Source of the DNA: CAZAKO01 sp964546145
Lineage (GTDB): Bacteria > Fidelibacterota > UBA2242
NCBI GenBank assembly: GCA_964546145.1
Contig: CAZJIU010000007.1
Location: 1 to 49,735, forward strand
Length of the DNA stretch: 49,735 nt
Direction of reading: 5' to 3'
The translations under genes were made by a program, and so were the position numbers. This document shows positions 1 to 9,701 of the stretch, piece by piece; the stretch's first letter is position 1; every line of letters begins with the position of its first letter. The notes beneath the pieces are model-generated. The model worked only from the letters and a program-made list of their open reading frames with translations, did no database searches and was not told where the DNA came from.

Positions 1-2159
1 ACAAACTTCGCGACGATGGTTTTCGGACCGCAGGTGCGGAAGTTAATCTTCAAACGAGCCTGCGGACCAGATCCGCTGATTTCGATTACTTTACCAACCC
101 CAAAGATTCTATGGGCGACGCTCATTCCCGGTAGAATAGCAAAATTTGCCGAACGTTGAGGCAGCTCACCAAATTCGTCCGCAACAATTGCCTTTCTTGG
201 GCGTACAGCACGGCGTCTGCCAGTTATGATCCCCTCTTTAAAAGCACTGACTTCAATTAATTCAGCGGGTATCTCGCGGAGAAAAATCGAATCAGCCATG
301 TATTGGGTCAATCCTGCCCGATTGCGAATTTGCGCCGATGATAAAAAGATTTTCTCCTTTGCCCGGGTCAATCCAACATAGAACAACCGCCGCTCCTCTT
401 CAAAGGCATTGAGCGAATCATCGCGATCCAGCGGTAATAATCCCTGATTCAAGCCGCAAATAACCACAACCGTAAATTCCAATCCCTTGGCACTATGGAG
501 CGTCATCAGCGAGACGGCATTTTTTTGATCCTGCCAGGTGTCAATTTCGGTCATGAGTGTAACTTTCTCCAGATAGGATTCCAGCGTAGGTTGATCCTCC
601 GATAGGCAAAATTCCGAGATATCATTCAGCAATTCATTGATATTGGCAAGACGCTGGAGAGCCTCTTCCCCACCTAATTCTTTATAGTAAAGCCGAAGCC
701 CAAGATTATCAAACAAAACCCGTATCCACTCCTCAAGAGAAAGGGTATTGCGCAGTTTTTTAGCCTGATTGATCATCTCATAGAATGCTTTAATTGCCTT
801 TTTCGAGCGGGACGAAAATTCGAGAAAATCGAGATAATTAAAGGTCTCCATTAGCGAGATTCCGCGCTTCGTGGCAAAATTTTCGAGTTCATTCAGGATC
901 TGTTTGCCGATTCCCCGGGGAGGAAAACCAATAATTCGCTTCAGGCTAATATTGTCTTTAGGATTGGTTATAATATTGAAATAAGCCAGAATATCCCGGA
1001 TTTCTTTGCGTTCATAAAATTTTACCCCGCCAACAATCACATAAGGGATATTATTGCGGCGCAGGATTTCCTCCAGAATACGGCTTTGCGCATTGGTGCG
1101 ATACAGAATTACAAAATCCTTGAATTTGCGTTTCTTACGGATAATCTCCTGCTGAATACAGGCAGCGATCCGGGCAGCTTCGTCATACTCGTTTTGAGCC
1201 TCAAGCTTGACCAGTAACTCACCTTCACTCTTCTGCGACCAGAGCTCCTTACGAGCCCGATTTTGATTATTAGCCACGACCTGAGAGGCGGCTTTCAAAA
1301 TATTATTGGTCGAGCGGTAATTCTGCTCCAGTTTAAACACTTTACACTCCGGAAAGTGCTTTTCGAAATTCAGGATATTTTCGATATTTGCACCCCGCCA
1401 GCTGTAAATACTCTGATCGTCGTCACCAACCACACAGATATTGCGATGCTTTTTAGCCAGTTGATCAATCAACAAAAATTGAGGGCGGTTTGTATCTTGG
1501 TACTCATCCACCAGGATGTACTGATATCTAGTACGATATTTCTTTAAAATTGCCGGTTTGGAATCGAACAATTTTAAAGGCAAGAGGAGTAGGTCATCGA
1601 AATCTACCGCATTGTTACGTTTTAAAGCCGCTTGATATAATGGGAAAACCTGCTTGACAATTTGATCTAGCTGGTTACCCCGTCGGGGCTTGAAATCCTC
1701 GGCTCCAATCAGCCAATTTTTTAAATAAGATATTCTGTGCAACACCTTTTTAGGATTGAACTGCTCCAGAATGATGTCCGCATCCGCGATAACTTTTTTA
1801 ACTAAAGAGATCTGATTATCCTCATCATAAATCGTATACGCGCGGGTGTATCCCAATGACTCAATTTCATTGCGCAGGAGCTTAGCGCAGATTGCATGAA
1901 AGGTACCGATATGAACGTATTTTGCTATTTGGCCAACAAACATCTCGACACGTGAACGCAGCTCCTCTGCGGCTTTATTCGTGAATGTCACAGCCAGAAT
2001 ATTTTCAGGATTAATTGCGCCATTCTGAATCAGATAGGCAATTTTATGAGTCAGTACTTTAGTCTTGCCGCTGCCGGCTCCGGCAAAAATTAATTGAGCT
2101 CCTTGAAGATGCTCAACCGCATGCAGCTGCTGAGGATTTAGACCTTGTAAAGGATTCAA
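1..2159 (-). CDS. pcrA: UvrD/PcrA-type superfamily 1A DNA helicase (C-terminus cut by window edge)
   Basis: ATP-dependent 3'-5' DNA helicase of the UvrD/PcrA/Rep group, acting in nucleotide excision and mismatch repair and in clearing proteins from DNA. About 719 codons are visible. Reading the minus strand I see the Q-motif start (LNPQQLHAV), Walker A AGAGSGKT at residues 26-33, motif II VDEYQDTN near 213, motif III QSIYSWRGA near 245, motif V TLHSAKGLEF near 541 and motif VI VGLTRAKE near 595. The last visible part (FGVGKVIEISGSG) is the conserved PcrA C-terminal Tudor-like segment, so only a few residues are missing. The start is a TTG whose last bases form the TGA stop of mltG (TTGA), with an in-frame TAA just upstream, so no earlier start exists. 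Helicase identity is certain; PcrA versus UvrD naming is not. Confidence 0.95.
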   Translation of the reverse strand, partial: MNPLQGLNPQQLHAVEHLQGAQLIFAGAGSGKTKVLTHKIAYLIQNGAINPENILAVTFTNKAAEELRSRVEMFVGQIAKYVHIGTFHAICAKLLRNEIESLGYTRAYTIYDEDNQISLVKKVIADADIILEQFNPKKVLHRISYLKNWLIGAEDFKPRRGNQLDQIVKQVFPLYQAALKRNNAVDFDDLLLLPLKLFDSKPAILKKYRTRYQYILVDEYQDTNRPQFLLIDQLAKKHRNICVVGDDDQSIYSWRGANIENILNFEKHFPECKVFKLEQNYRSTNNILKAASQVVANNQNRARKELWSQKSEGELLVKLEAQNEYDEAARIAACIQQEIIRKKRKFKDFVILYRTNAQSRILEEILRRNNIPYVIVGGVKFYERKEIRDILAYFNIITNPKDNISLKRIIGFPPRGIGKQILNELENFATKRGISLMETFNYLDFLEFSSRSKKAIKAFYEMINQAKKLRNTLSLEEWIRVLFDNLGLRLYYKELGGEEALQRLANINELLNDISEFCLSEDQPTLESYLEKVTLMTEIDTWQDQKNAVSLMTLHSAKGLEFTVVVICGLNQGLLPLDRDDSLNAFEEERRLFYVGLTRAKEKIFLSSAQIRNRAGLTQYMADSIFLREIPAELIEVSAFKEGIITGRRRAVRPRKAIVADEFGELPQRSANFAILPGMSVAHRIFGVGKVIEISGSGPQARLKINFRTCGPKTIVAKF

Positions 2160-3235
2160 TTAGAATTCTTTCTCATAGTTTCCGAGGCGATCTTACGCCT
2201 GACTCTCTGAAAATGTCTTTTCGCTTTTAAAAATTCATCATAATCATTGGTAAAAGAGTGGGTTCCGTCGCCCACGGCGACCATATAGAAATAGTTCGTT
2301 TCAGCCGGTCTAATCGCCGCCAAAATTGATTTGAGCCCGGGATTGTTGATTGGACCGGGGGGTAATCCGCGCCTGCGATAAGTATTATAAGGTGAATCAA
2401 TCTCAATATCACTATTCAACAGACGGCGGGGCCCGTCGGGCAAAATATACTGAATAGTCGGATCAGACTCCAGCCGCATTCTGCGGCGCAGACGATTGAG
2501 ATAAACCGAAGCAACAATCGGGCGCTCTTCGTCAACGACACATTCACCCTCGACGATGGATGCCAATGTCAAAATCTCATGCAGTGAACGTTTGCTGGCA
2601 GTGATCTCATTCAGGAGCGAGTCGTCTAATATCTGGAAAAAATGATTTACCGTGCGCCGGATTACCATTGGAGGATCATCCGTATCGATAAAATCATAGG
2701 TATCGGGAAAAAGATAGCCTTCAAGGGAGGGTGACCGAATCCCGAGCTGTTTTAAAAGTCTCTTGTCATTTAGATATTGCATAAACTCCTCAGCCGTAAA
2801 ATTTAGCTGATTTGCCAACAATGCCGCAATTTGTTTAGTCTGGTAACCTTCCGGGATAGTAATCCGGATAGAATGGGCTTGGGGATTAGAAAGGATATTC
2901 AGTAACGAGCGATAATCCTTCGCCTGCTCCAGGTCAAAAACCCCGGCTTTCAACGATTTGTTCCTTGACATCAAATGTGCCGCAAGAATAAATGTATTCT
3001 TGGCAGGGATGATTTTTTTCTCCTCTAATAAACTGGCAATCCGGCTCAAGTTCGTACCTCTGGGAATAGTAAATCTCCGTGAATTATCATTGGTCCTCAC
3101 CGGCGTGGACAAAATCGTAAACCGAAATGAGATCAAAACAATGCAGACGATTAGAACACTAAAAACAACCGGCTCGGTGGTTACTTTATAGAGCACCTTG
3201 CTAATCTTACTTGCTGGCTTTTGCTTTAACTGCAT
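2156..3235 (-). CDS. mltG: Endolytic murein transglycosylase MltG (YceG family)
   Basis: Inner-membrane lytic transglycosylase that cleaves nascent peptidoglycan strands and sets glycan length. The 359-aa protein has a short basic N-terminus, one membrane segment at about residues 22-43, a LysM-like region (IPRGTNLSRIASLL, then IPEGYQTKQIAALL) and the YceG catalytic domain. The expected catalytic glutamate is E229 in ASIVEGE, followed by the family motifs EER, VYLNRL, LESDPTIQY, SPYNTY and GLPPGPINNPG. Length is normal. It lies 15 bp after the M50 protease gene and overlaps the helicase start by four bases, which suggests one transcript and translational coupling. Confidence 0.96.
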   Translation of the reverse strand: MQLKQKPASKISKVLYKVTTEPVVFSVLIVCIVLISFRFTILSTPVRTNDNSRRFTIPRGTNLSRIASLLEEKKIIPAKNTFILAAHLMSRNKSLKAGVFDLEQAKDYRSLLNILSNPQAHSIRITIPEGYQTKQIAALLANQLNFTAEEFMQYLNDKRLLKQLGIRSPSLEGYLFPDTYDFIDTDDPPMVIRRTVNHFFQILDDSLLNEITASKRSLHEILTLASIVEGECVVDEERPIVASVYLNRLRRRMRLESDPTIQYILPDGPRRLLNSDIEIDSPYNTYRRRGLPPGPINNPGLKSILAAIRPAETNYFYMVAVGDGTHSFTNDYDEFLKAKRHFQRVRRKIASETMRKNSN

Positions 3236-3250
3236 CGCAATTAGATTTTA

Positions 3251-4297
3251 TTAAAATTGAAAAGGAACTGGAATAAAGGTTAAAATGAAAATTAACAAAG
3301 TGATGATACCAAGCAACTTTTCGTATTTTGTCACCGGAGAATTACTATCGAGAATAGGTGGGTGTTTCATACGGGTTAACAAATAAACCAGAGCTGCCCA
3401 GACTAACCAATTGACCGAAAAAATGCTTAAAATAAGAATTGCCCCTAATGCACCCCAGCCAATTTTTTTATACCACTTGCCCAGTAATGCATAGGCAATA
3501 TGTCCGCCGTCCAATTGCCCGATGGGCAGCAGGTTCAGCATTGTCACTAACATCCCAATCCAGGCCGCAAATGCAACCGGATGGAGCATAATATCCATCG
3601 TATCAGACAGACCGGGATACATTATCCAGGTGGCAATTTTCATCAGAATTGATTCACCCAGCTTTAGACCGACAGTATCGGGGATCGTCATAATTGTAGA
3701 AGCTGATAGCCCCACAAAGAGAGCCGGCACCGCAACCAGAAATCCGGCAATCGGACCAGCTGCTCCGATCTCGACGAGTGCGCGTCGCTTTTGAACTGGT
3801 GCCCGCATCTTGATAAAAGCGCCAAAAGTTCCGATGAAAGTTGGCGCCGGAAGAAAATAGGGCAGGGATGCATCAACCCGGTTCTTTTTAGCCATTAAAA
3901 AATGACCCAGCTCATGCACACCCAGGATCAGCATTAGAGTCAAGGAAAAGGGTACTCCTTTAACGATTAAGGAAAAATCCTGCAGCGGATTAAATCCGGC
4001 TAATAATGTACCGGCAAAAAGGGTCGAACAAATCGTCAACACCAGAAGAATTAGGTTGAGCATTGGGATTTTTTGATGCAAGCTCTTTAGCCGAATTGCA
4101 AATACATCCCGGGAGTTAATCCTATAATAGCTGATCTTTGGAACTGCACCTCGAGTTTGCTGCAGTATGTATTCCGGAGTAATGCCGGGATTGAGGTAAC
4201 CTTCAATCAGTAAACTACTCCCACTCCGGCGGGAATTGATTATTTGCACCCAATTACTCAACATAATCAGGATTTGCTGTTCATTCAGATAATTCAT
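3251..4297 (-). CDS. Site-2 protease family zinc metalloprotease (M50)
   Basis: Intramembrane zinc protease of the M50 family. The zinc-binding motif HELGH is at residues 128-132, and the third ligand is expected at D263 in NLLPIGQLDGGH. Hydrophobic segments surround both motifs (about 78-102, 115-135, 175-198, 240-258 and 280-300), and there is a cytosolic N-terminal domain of about 70 residues. There is no PDZ domain like that of RseP; the layout is closer to the EGY1/S2P-like group of cyanobacteria and plants. Its substrate cannot be read from sequence. It is the first gene of a probable operon with mltG and the helicase. The ribosome binding site is weak, so a start at Met12 is possible. 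Confidence 0.9.
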   Translation of the reverse strand: MNYLNEQQILIMLSNWVQIINSRRSGSSLLIEGYLNPGITPEYILQQTRGAVPKISYYRINSRDVFAIRLKSLHQKIPMLNLILLVLTICSTLFAGTLLAGFNPLQDFSLIVKGVPFSLTLMLILGVHELGHFLMAKKNRVDASLPYFLPAPTFIGTFGAFIKMRAPVQKRRALVEIGAAGPIAGFLVAVPALFVGLSASTIMTIPDTVGLKLGESILMKIATWIMYPGLSDTMDIMLHPVAFAAWIGMLVTMLNLLPIGQLDGGHIAYALLGKWYKKIGWGALGAILILSIFSVNWLVWAALVYLLTRMKHPPILDSNSPVTKYEKLLGIITLLIFILTFIPVPFQF

Positions 4298-4324
4298 AGT
4301 CAGCTATAGTCAAAAAGGTTGTTT

Positions 4325-4342
4325 AAGTTACTACGGTAACTT
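4325..4342 (+). promoter_or_regulatory. Perfect 7-bp inverted repeat with a C(UACG)G loop in a divergent intergenic region
   Basis: AAGTTAC-TACG-GTAACTT is a perfect palindrome with a four-base loop, followed on the plus strand by a T-rich run. As RNA it would close with a C(UACG)G tetraloop of the stable UNCG class. It lies between the divergent M50 and MATE genes, 28 bp upstream of the M50 start and 114 bp upstream of the MATE start. It could be an operator, a leader attenuator for MATE, or a terminator for antisense transcription. Nothing here decides between these. Confidence 0.4.
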
Positions 4343-4455
4343 TTTTAAATCAATCAGGAATCTAGGTTAAGCGAAATTTCCTTGGGTTTGAATACCTATC
4401 TATATTAGTTTTTGGGCGTTTTTTCAATCAGTAAAATTCTTAGCAAATTTCATCT

Positions 4456-5898
4456 ATGAATCCTTTGCCGAACATTTTGAAAAACCGCTGGAATTCAATG
4501 GGTGGTTACCGTGAATTACTTGGTATTGCTTTGCCGCTGATTCTCAGTACAAGTGCCTGGTCTATTCAGCATTTTGTTGATCGGATGTTTCTAACCTGGT
4601 ACTCAACCGAAGCTATTGCTGCCGCAATGCCATCCGGAATCCTAAACTTTATGATAATGACCCTATTCATTGGAACAGCCAGCTACATCAACACCTTTGT
4701 CGCCCAGTATTTTGGTGCAAAACAATATAAAAAAATTGGTCCGATTGTGTGGCAGGGCAGCTACATCGCTATTTTTGGTGGGATAGTTCATCTGCTGTTA
4801 ATCCCTTTCGCCAGGCCGATTTTTAGTTTTTTCAATCACGCACCGGAAATTCAATCGCTCGAAGTGATCTATTTTCAAATTTTATGTTTGGGAGCATTCC
4901 CGGCGATTGCCTCCTCAGCCTTTTCGAGTTTTTTTAGTGGCAGAGGAAGACCCTGGCCATTGATGTGGATCAATTTCATAGCAACCTTAACCAATATCAT
5001 CTTTGATTACCTCCTGATTTTTGGTCACTTCGGCTTTCCCGAAATGGGTATTAGAGGCGCGGCAATCGCTACTGTCATGTCAGCCTGCGTAAGTTTTACA
5101 ATCTATCTGATAATTATCATGCGTCCCGAATTTTGCATGAAGTTTTGCCCCTCGTCCAGTCGCAAATTTGATCTACATCTCCTCCGGCGACTAATCCAGT
5201 TCGGTTTGCCCAATGGTGTCCAGTTCTTTCTTGACATCGCCGGTTTTACCGCCTTTCTAATGCTGATGGGACAACTTGGGCGCGACTCACTGGCAGCTAC
5301 CAATATTGCTTTCAACATTAACAATCTTGCTTTTATGCCGATGATCGGATTTGGCATCGCAGTATCGGTTATGGTCGGCCAATATCTCGGAGAAGATAAG
5401 CCGGTGCTGGCTCAAAAAAGCGTTTATTCCGGTTTCCATATTACGATTATTTACATGTCCCTGATGGCAATGCTTTATTTAACCAATCCCAATATATTTA
5501 TTAAACCCTTCACCGCTGGTTCATCCGGTGACGAAATGGAATTCATCCGTAAAACTGTCGTTGTTTTACTGAAATTCGTCGCCTTGTATTCGATTTTCGA
5601 TACCCTGAACATCATTTTTGCCGCGGCTATCAAGGGCGCCGGCGATACCCGCTTCGTTATGTGGATGATTAGTTTCCTCTCGGTTACTGTTCTGATTGTA
5701 CCAACCTATCTGGCACTAATCGTCTGGAAAAAGAGTATTTTCGTCGGCTGGGCAATAATTACCGTCTACATTATTAGTCTTGGAACAATATTCTTCCTAC
5801 GCTTTCTTGGCGGCAAATGGAAAAATATGCGGGTTATTGAAAAACCAATCCCGGGCTTGCCCTCCACTTTTGTCGAGACACCTACACCCGATGTTTAG
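4456..5898 (+). CDS. MATE family multidrug/toxin efflux transporter
   Basis: Inner-membrane antiporter of the MATE family (480 aa), expected to expel cationic compounds in exchange for Na+ or H+. About twelve hydrophobic segments are arranged as two similar halves. The N-terminal half starts with YRELLGIALPLILSTSAWS and FVDRMFLTWYS, the usual MATE helix 1-2 signature, and the second half opens with RLIQFGLPNGVQFFLDI. It stands alone on the plus strand between minus-strand operons, so it has its own promoter. I see no dedicated regulator beside it. The substrate is unknown. Length and segment count match the family. Confidence 0.93.
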   Translation: MNPLPNILKNRWNSMGGYRELLGIALPLILSTSAWSIQHFVDRMFLTWYSTEAIAAAMPSGILNFMIMTLFIGTASYINTFVAQYFGAKQYKKIGPIVWQGSYIAIFGGIVHLLLIPFARPIFSFFNHAPEIQSLEVIYFQILCLGAFPAIASSAFSSFFSGRGRPWPLMWINFIATLTNIIFDYLLIFGHFGFPEMGIRGAAIATVMSACVSFTIYLIIIMRPEFCMKFCPSSSRKFDLHLLRRLIQFGLPNGVQFFLDIAGFTAFLMLMGQLGRDSLAATNIAFNINNLAFMPMIGFGIAVSVMVGQYLGEDKPVLAQKSVYSGFHITIIYMSLMAMLYLTNPNIFIKPFTAGSSGDEMEFIRKTVVVLLKFVALYSIFDTLNIIFAAAIKGAGDTRFVMWMISFLSVTVLIVPTYLALIVWKKSIFVGWAIITVYIISLGTIFFLRFLGGKWKNMRVIEKPIPGLPSTFVETPTPDV

Positions 5899-5943
5899 AA
5901 TAAATACTATCTCAACCTTATCTTAGTAGTACTAAATCCGAAT

Positions 5944-8658
5944 CTAATTTAACAGCACCATCTTCTGGCGACTGAGTTTGCCCTTTTGTCTGAGTAGCAG
6001 CAAATATACTCCACTGCTTACCCACTGACCGTTCTGGTTTTTCCCATTCCAGAGATAGACCTGCAAACCGCTATCCGGATTATCAATGGAAACTTTCAAC
6101 ACTCGTTCTCCGAGCACATTGAAAATCTGTAAATCAGCTTTTGAATCTTCAATTAGCCGAAACCGAATTTTTGCTAATTCCCCGGATGAAGCAATATAGG
6201 GATTGGGAAAGACCGGAAATAATTTCAGGCACATTTCCGGGGTCGGAGAAATTGTTCCGTAATAGACAAATTTCATCTCGACCGTATTAATACCATTATA
6301 AAATGAAAATGGAATTTCAGCCTGGCCGAGATTCTCTGAATCCAGGTAGACATTCACCGCCAGCGTATCATCAATATTTATCGCTCCCTGATCAGGAATG
6401 AACACCAAGGCAGGAATAGTCGTAGAAAAGCTAAAATCTGCGCGACCGTTGCCGATATTGAAGACCTTAAGCACCTTGCAAACCGATTTTTCGGCAAAAA
6501 TCATATTAGTGGGGTAAATTACCACTTGCGGATAGTGAACATTATTTTCCAGAACAGAAATTAGAATTGAATCCGTTCCCGCTGTTGATTGGACCACGAC
6601 TGAATGATTATAAATATTCGGGATCAGCAGACTGCGATTAATCTGGACATTTATCTTCTGAAGTCCAAGCAGATTTTCACCTGCGGGCGGTGCGATTTGC
6701 ATCCAATCTGGCATTTGCGAAGTAATTTCCCAATCCAAAGCCTCTGAACCCAGATTTCGTACTTCAAAAGATTTCGAGGACTCTCCCTTCCAGAAAAAGA
6801 GCGTATCAGGTATAATAGATAATTCTGGCGGTGTAATGATGCTTTTATGAAAAATGCCGCCGATTAACCAATCACCGGTCAGGATTTCATCATCAACCTG
6901 AAAATCGTGCAAATCTTGAAATATATCACCCATTTTAAGATATGCCCGCCCGTTTCCTTGAGCCGTATGGGCGTAACCAAGTGCCTGCTTTTCGTCATTA
7001 CTCTCAACTGAAACATAGACCATGGAACCAGTCAGTGAGATCAGCGGTTCCGGAAACAGATAATTTGTCCATTCCAGTTGGTTGGGAATAAATTCATAGC
7101 TGACGACCGGTGTTTGGTTCAGCTGGGGTAAAATTTTTACAATTACGGGTGAATCATTACTGACATTCACCAAAATCCCGGCTAAGCGGTATTGATTATC
7201 CGGCGGGATGAACTTCACCCCAGCCACATTTTGATCCAGTCGAATATAATCAGCTGGCGTTTCGGCGTAGGTAATCTTGATTTCCTCAACACCTCCGGCT
7301 CCTTTGGCAAAATAGCTAACCGAGCGTGAAATTGCCGTCGCCGAAATTCTCGTCCAATACGGAATCAAGGTCAGCTTTGAGTAGGTCAATCCAAAGTCGG
7401 GATCCTCCAGCCGCAAGGGTGAACTTGTCATTTCATAAAAAGTAATAACCGGTGGATCATAATTTTTAACCCCTGCCAGTTTAAACTGTGGATCAACATT
7501 GAAGGACATTTCATAACTGATATTCTTACCCGCATAAAAACAAATATACTGGGCAGCAGAATTATTGACCGTGGCACTGATAATCTGTTCCTGGGTAAAA
7601 TTACTATGAAAATAATCGGAATAAATTGCCGGAATGTCAAATCCCTGATAGCTATACTTACCGCCTGCAATAGTCGGATCATTGATTAAATTGGCAAGAA
7701 ACCAATCCCGCATTACCTCTTCGATAGCAACTAAATAACCGTAATCATTCAGCACCTTTTTGTAACTATCCAGTGAATTGGTTTTATCGCGGACGACAGC
7801 CCGGATAAAATCAACGCCGAAGCGCCGATAACAATAAAAGGTCCACAAGCCTACCTTGGAATAGTCCGTCAGGCTATTGTCGAAAGAATTCAAAGGTCGG
7901 TTTGTATCCCTTAAAAAAAGGCTATAAGAAATAGAACTAAAACCCAGTATCGCTGGTGCTAATTCGGACATGCCCTCATTTAACCAGAGCTGCTCATCAG
8001 AATCGGCTCCATAATGAATCAAGTGTTGCATTTCGTGAGCGATCACACCCTGAGTCTCCGGATCCTCCACTTTTGCCGGATTGGTGTCTATATAAATAAT
8101 ATCTCCATAATTACCTTTACCGGCCTGTTTAATTTGATCCAGGGGATCGAAATAGCCGGAAACATAGGTATCTGAAGTCTCCGGATCGTAGCCATCGCGG
8201 ATATCAACCAATAGCACAAACAATTTCCCGTTTTGATCCACATCGGGAACGGGACCAAAAATCTCAATCTCGTTGGCATATATCCCTTTATCCGGATTAA
8301 TCGAGCCAGACGGAGTCTCATATAGCAGAGCTTTTAACAGCTGATCAGCATCCGTTGCAGTCACCCTGCCGGCTTCATATTCAGCCGACTCAGCATAGAC
8401 GACAATATCATTCGCTTCTTTAATTTTATTAAAAGCTACCTCAATCAGTTTGACACTGCTGGCATATAGGTCGTCACGAATATAAAAAGTCGTATCACCG
8501 GCGGTCGGTTTCGCCAAACTCTGAATAATGACGGTTTCGGGAATCTTGCCCCAGGTGTAGGGCGTGCCGCAGATTGGCTGGGGAGCCGCTCGTTCCAGCT
8601 CCCGCGCTATTATTAAAAGAGGAAGGTTAATCAGGATTAATAAGCTTCGAATTCGCAT
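5944..8658 (-). CDS. Secreted gluzincin-like metalloprotease with BACON/ASH-like repeats and a FlgD/T9SS-type C-terminal sorting domain
   Basis: Large exported protein (904 aa from this start). I place the start at the ATG that overlaps the gpsA stop (TAATG), because it leaves a clean signal peptide beginning MRIRSLLILINLPLL; an ATG 24 bases upstream is also open. A zinc-binding HEMQH lies at residues 208-212, with a candidate third ligand at E228 in NEGMSE, an arrangement like M30/gluzincin peptidases. After a beta-rich middle there are one BACON-like segment (DWEITSQMPDWMQIAP) and one ASH-like segment. The last 90 residues (FPNPY to VYLLLLRQKG) are the FlgD-like/type IX secretion sorting fold. 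Cell-surface or released protein; substrate unknown. The protease call rests on the motif alone. Confidence 0.82.
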   Translation of the reverse strand: MRIRSLLILINLPLLIIARELERAAPQPICGTPYTWGKIPETVIIQSLAKPTAGDTTFYIRDDLYASSVKLIEVAFNKIKEANDIVVYAESAEYEAGRVTATDADQLLKALLYETPSGSINPDKGIYANEIEIFGPVPDVDQNGKLFVLLVDIRDGYDPETSDTYVSGYFDPLDQIKQAGKGNYGDIIYIDTNPAKVEDPETQGVIAHEMQHLIHYGADSDEQLWLNEGMSELAPAILGFSSISYSLFLRDTNRPLNSFDNSLTDYSKVGLWTFYCYRRFGVDFIRAVVRDKTNSLDSYKKVLNDYGYLVAIEEVMRDWFLANLINDPTIAGGKYSYQGFDIPAIYSDYFHSNFTQEQIISATVNNSAAQYICFYAGKNISYEMSFNVDPQFKLAGVKNYDPPVITFYEMTSSPLRLEDPDFGLTYSKLTLIPYWTRISATAISRSVSYFAKGAGGVEEIKITYAETPADYIRLDQNVAGVKFIPPDNQYRLAGILVNVSNDSPVIVKILPQLNQTPVVSYEFIPNQLEWTNYLFPEPLISLTGSMVYVSVESNDEKQALGYAHTAQGNGRAYLKMGDIFQDLHDFQVDDEILTGDWLIGGIFHKSIITPPELSIIPDTLFFWKGESSKSFEVRNLGSEALDWEITSQMPDWMQIAPPAGENLLGLQKINVQINRSLLIPNIYNHSVVVQSTAGTDSILISVLENNVHYPQVVIYPTNMIFAEKSVCKVLKVFNIGNGRADFSFSTTIPALVFIPDQGAINIDDTLAVNVYLDSENLGQAEIPFSFYNGINTVEMKFVYYGTISPTPEMCLKLFPVFPNPYIASSGELAKIRFRLIEDSKADLQIFNVLGERVLKVSIDNPDSGLQVYLWNGKNQNGQWVSSGVYLLLLRQKGKLSRQKMVLLN

Positions 8659-9680
8659 TATGCTTTCGGAACGGAGTGCCACTCATCAACCGGTTCTCTC
8701 CCCATCAGATCATGGAGCGCCTTTTTCGGCGACTTTCCCTCGAAAAGAACTTGATAAATTTCACTGCTAATTGGCATAAGTACCTGATATTTCCGGCTCA
8801 TTTGGTGAACGGTGACGCAGGTACGAACACCTTCGGCAACCATGGACATTCCGGAAAGGATGTCCTTCAATTTACGACCTTTGCCAATTTCCTCACCGAC
8901 ATAGCGATTGCGACTATATTTGCTGCCACAGGTCACGATTAGATCGCCTACACCACTCAACCCAGCAAATGTTTCTTCCCGACCACCTAACTTGACTCCC
9001 AGACGAATTATCTCCATCAATCCTCTGGTAATTAGTGCGGCTTTGGTATTATCGCCCAATCCCAAACCATCGCAGATACCCGAGGCAATGGCGATAATAT
9101 TTTTAACCGCACCTCCGATTTCAACACCAACTATGTCAGTACTGGTGTAAACCCGGAAATATGACGAGCTGAAACTCTGTTGAATAAACCGGGCAGCCTC
9201 AATCTCGGTCGAAGCGGCTACGATGGCGGTAGGTACCTGACGTGAGACTTCCTCGGCATGGCTGGGACCAGAAAGTGTCACAATTTTTTCCGGTAAGACT
9301 GAAAGTCCGTCTTGAATGACTTGACTCATCCGCATCATTGTATTTTCTTCGATTCCTTTTGCCACATTAATGAAAATAGCGTTTTTGCCGATTAGCCCTT
9401 GTAAACCCTCAAGTAATGTCCTCACGGATTGAGACGGTACAGCAACCACGATTGCCGAGACGCCTTCGATCGCGGCTCGCAAATCGCTTACAATGGGAAT
9501 CTCTGGAGGAATGGGAATTCCTTCCAAAAGCGGATTACGGTGAGTTTTATTCATATAAGCAACATTTTCGGGAAAATACTCCCATAGTGTTACCCAATGA
9601 CGCAGGTGATTCAAATGGATAGCAATAGTTGTTCCCCAGCTACCGGCACCCAGCACCGCAAACCGTATCCGTTTTTTCAT
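8658..9680 (-). CDS. gpsA: NAD(P)H-dependent glycerol-3-phosphate dehydrogenase
   Basis: Cytosolic enzyme that reduces dihydroxyacetone phosphate to sn-glycerol 3-phosphate for phospholipid synthesis. The 340-aa length is normal. The N-terminal Rossmann nucleotide motif is GAGSWGTTIA, at about residues 11-20. The catalytic-lysine region is GGAVKNIIAIASG, followed by the conserved GLGLGDNTKAALITRG and the GDLIVTC substrate site. It is preceded by purM at a 21-bp gap and its stop overlaps the ATG of the secreted protease gene, so these genes are probably co-transcribed. A glycerol kinase gene further along the window offers the other route to glycerol 3-phosphate. Confidence 0.97.
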   Translation of the reverse strand: MKKRIRFAVLGAGSWGTTIAIHLNHLRHWVTLWEYFPENVAYMNKTHRNPLLEGIPIPPEIPIVSDLRAAIEGVSAIVVAVPSQSVRTLLEGLQGLIGKNAIFINVAKGIEENTMMRMSQVIQDGLSVLPEKIVTLSGPSHAEEVSRQVPTAIVAASTEIEAARFIQQSFSSSYFRVYTSTDIVGVEIGGAVKNIIAIASGICDGLGLGDNTKAALITRGLMEIIRLGVKLGGREETFAGLSGVGDLIVTCGSKYSRNRYVGEEIGKGRKLKDILSGMSMVAEGVRTCVTVHQMSRKYQVLMPISSEIYQVLFEGKSPKKALHDLMGREPVDEWHSVPKA

Positions 9681-9701
9681 CTTTACCTTAACTAAAAAAA
9701 G

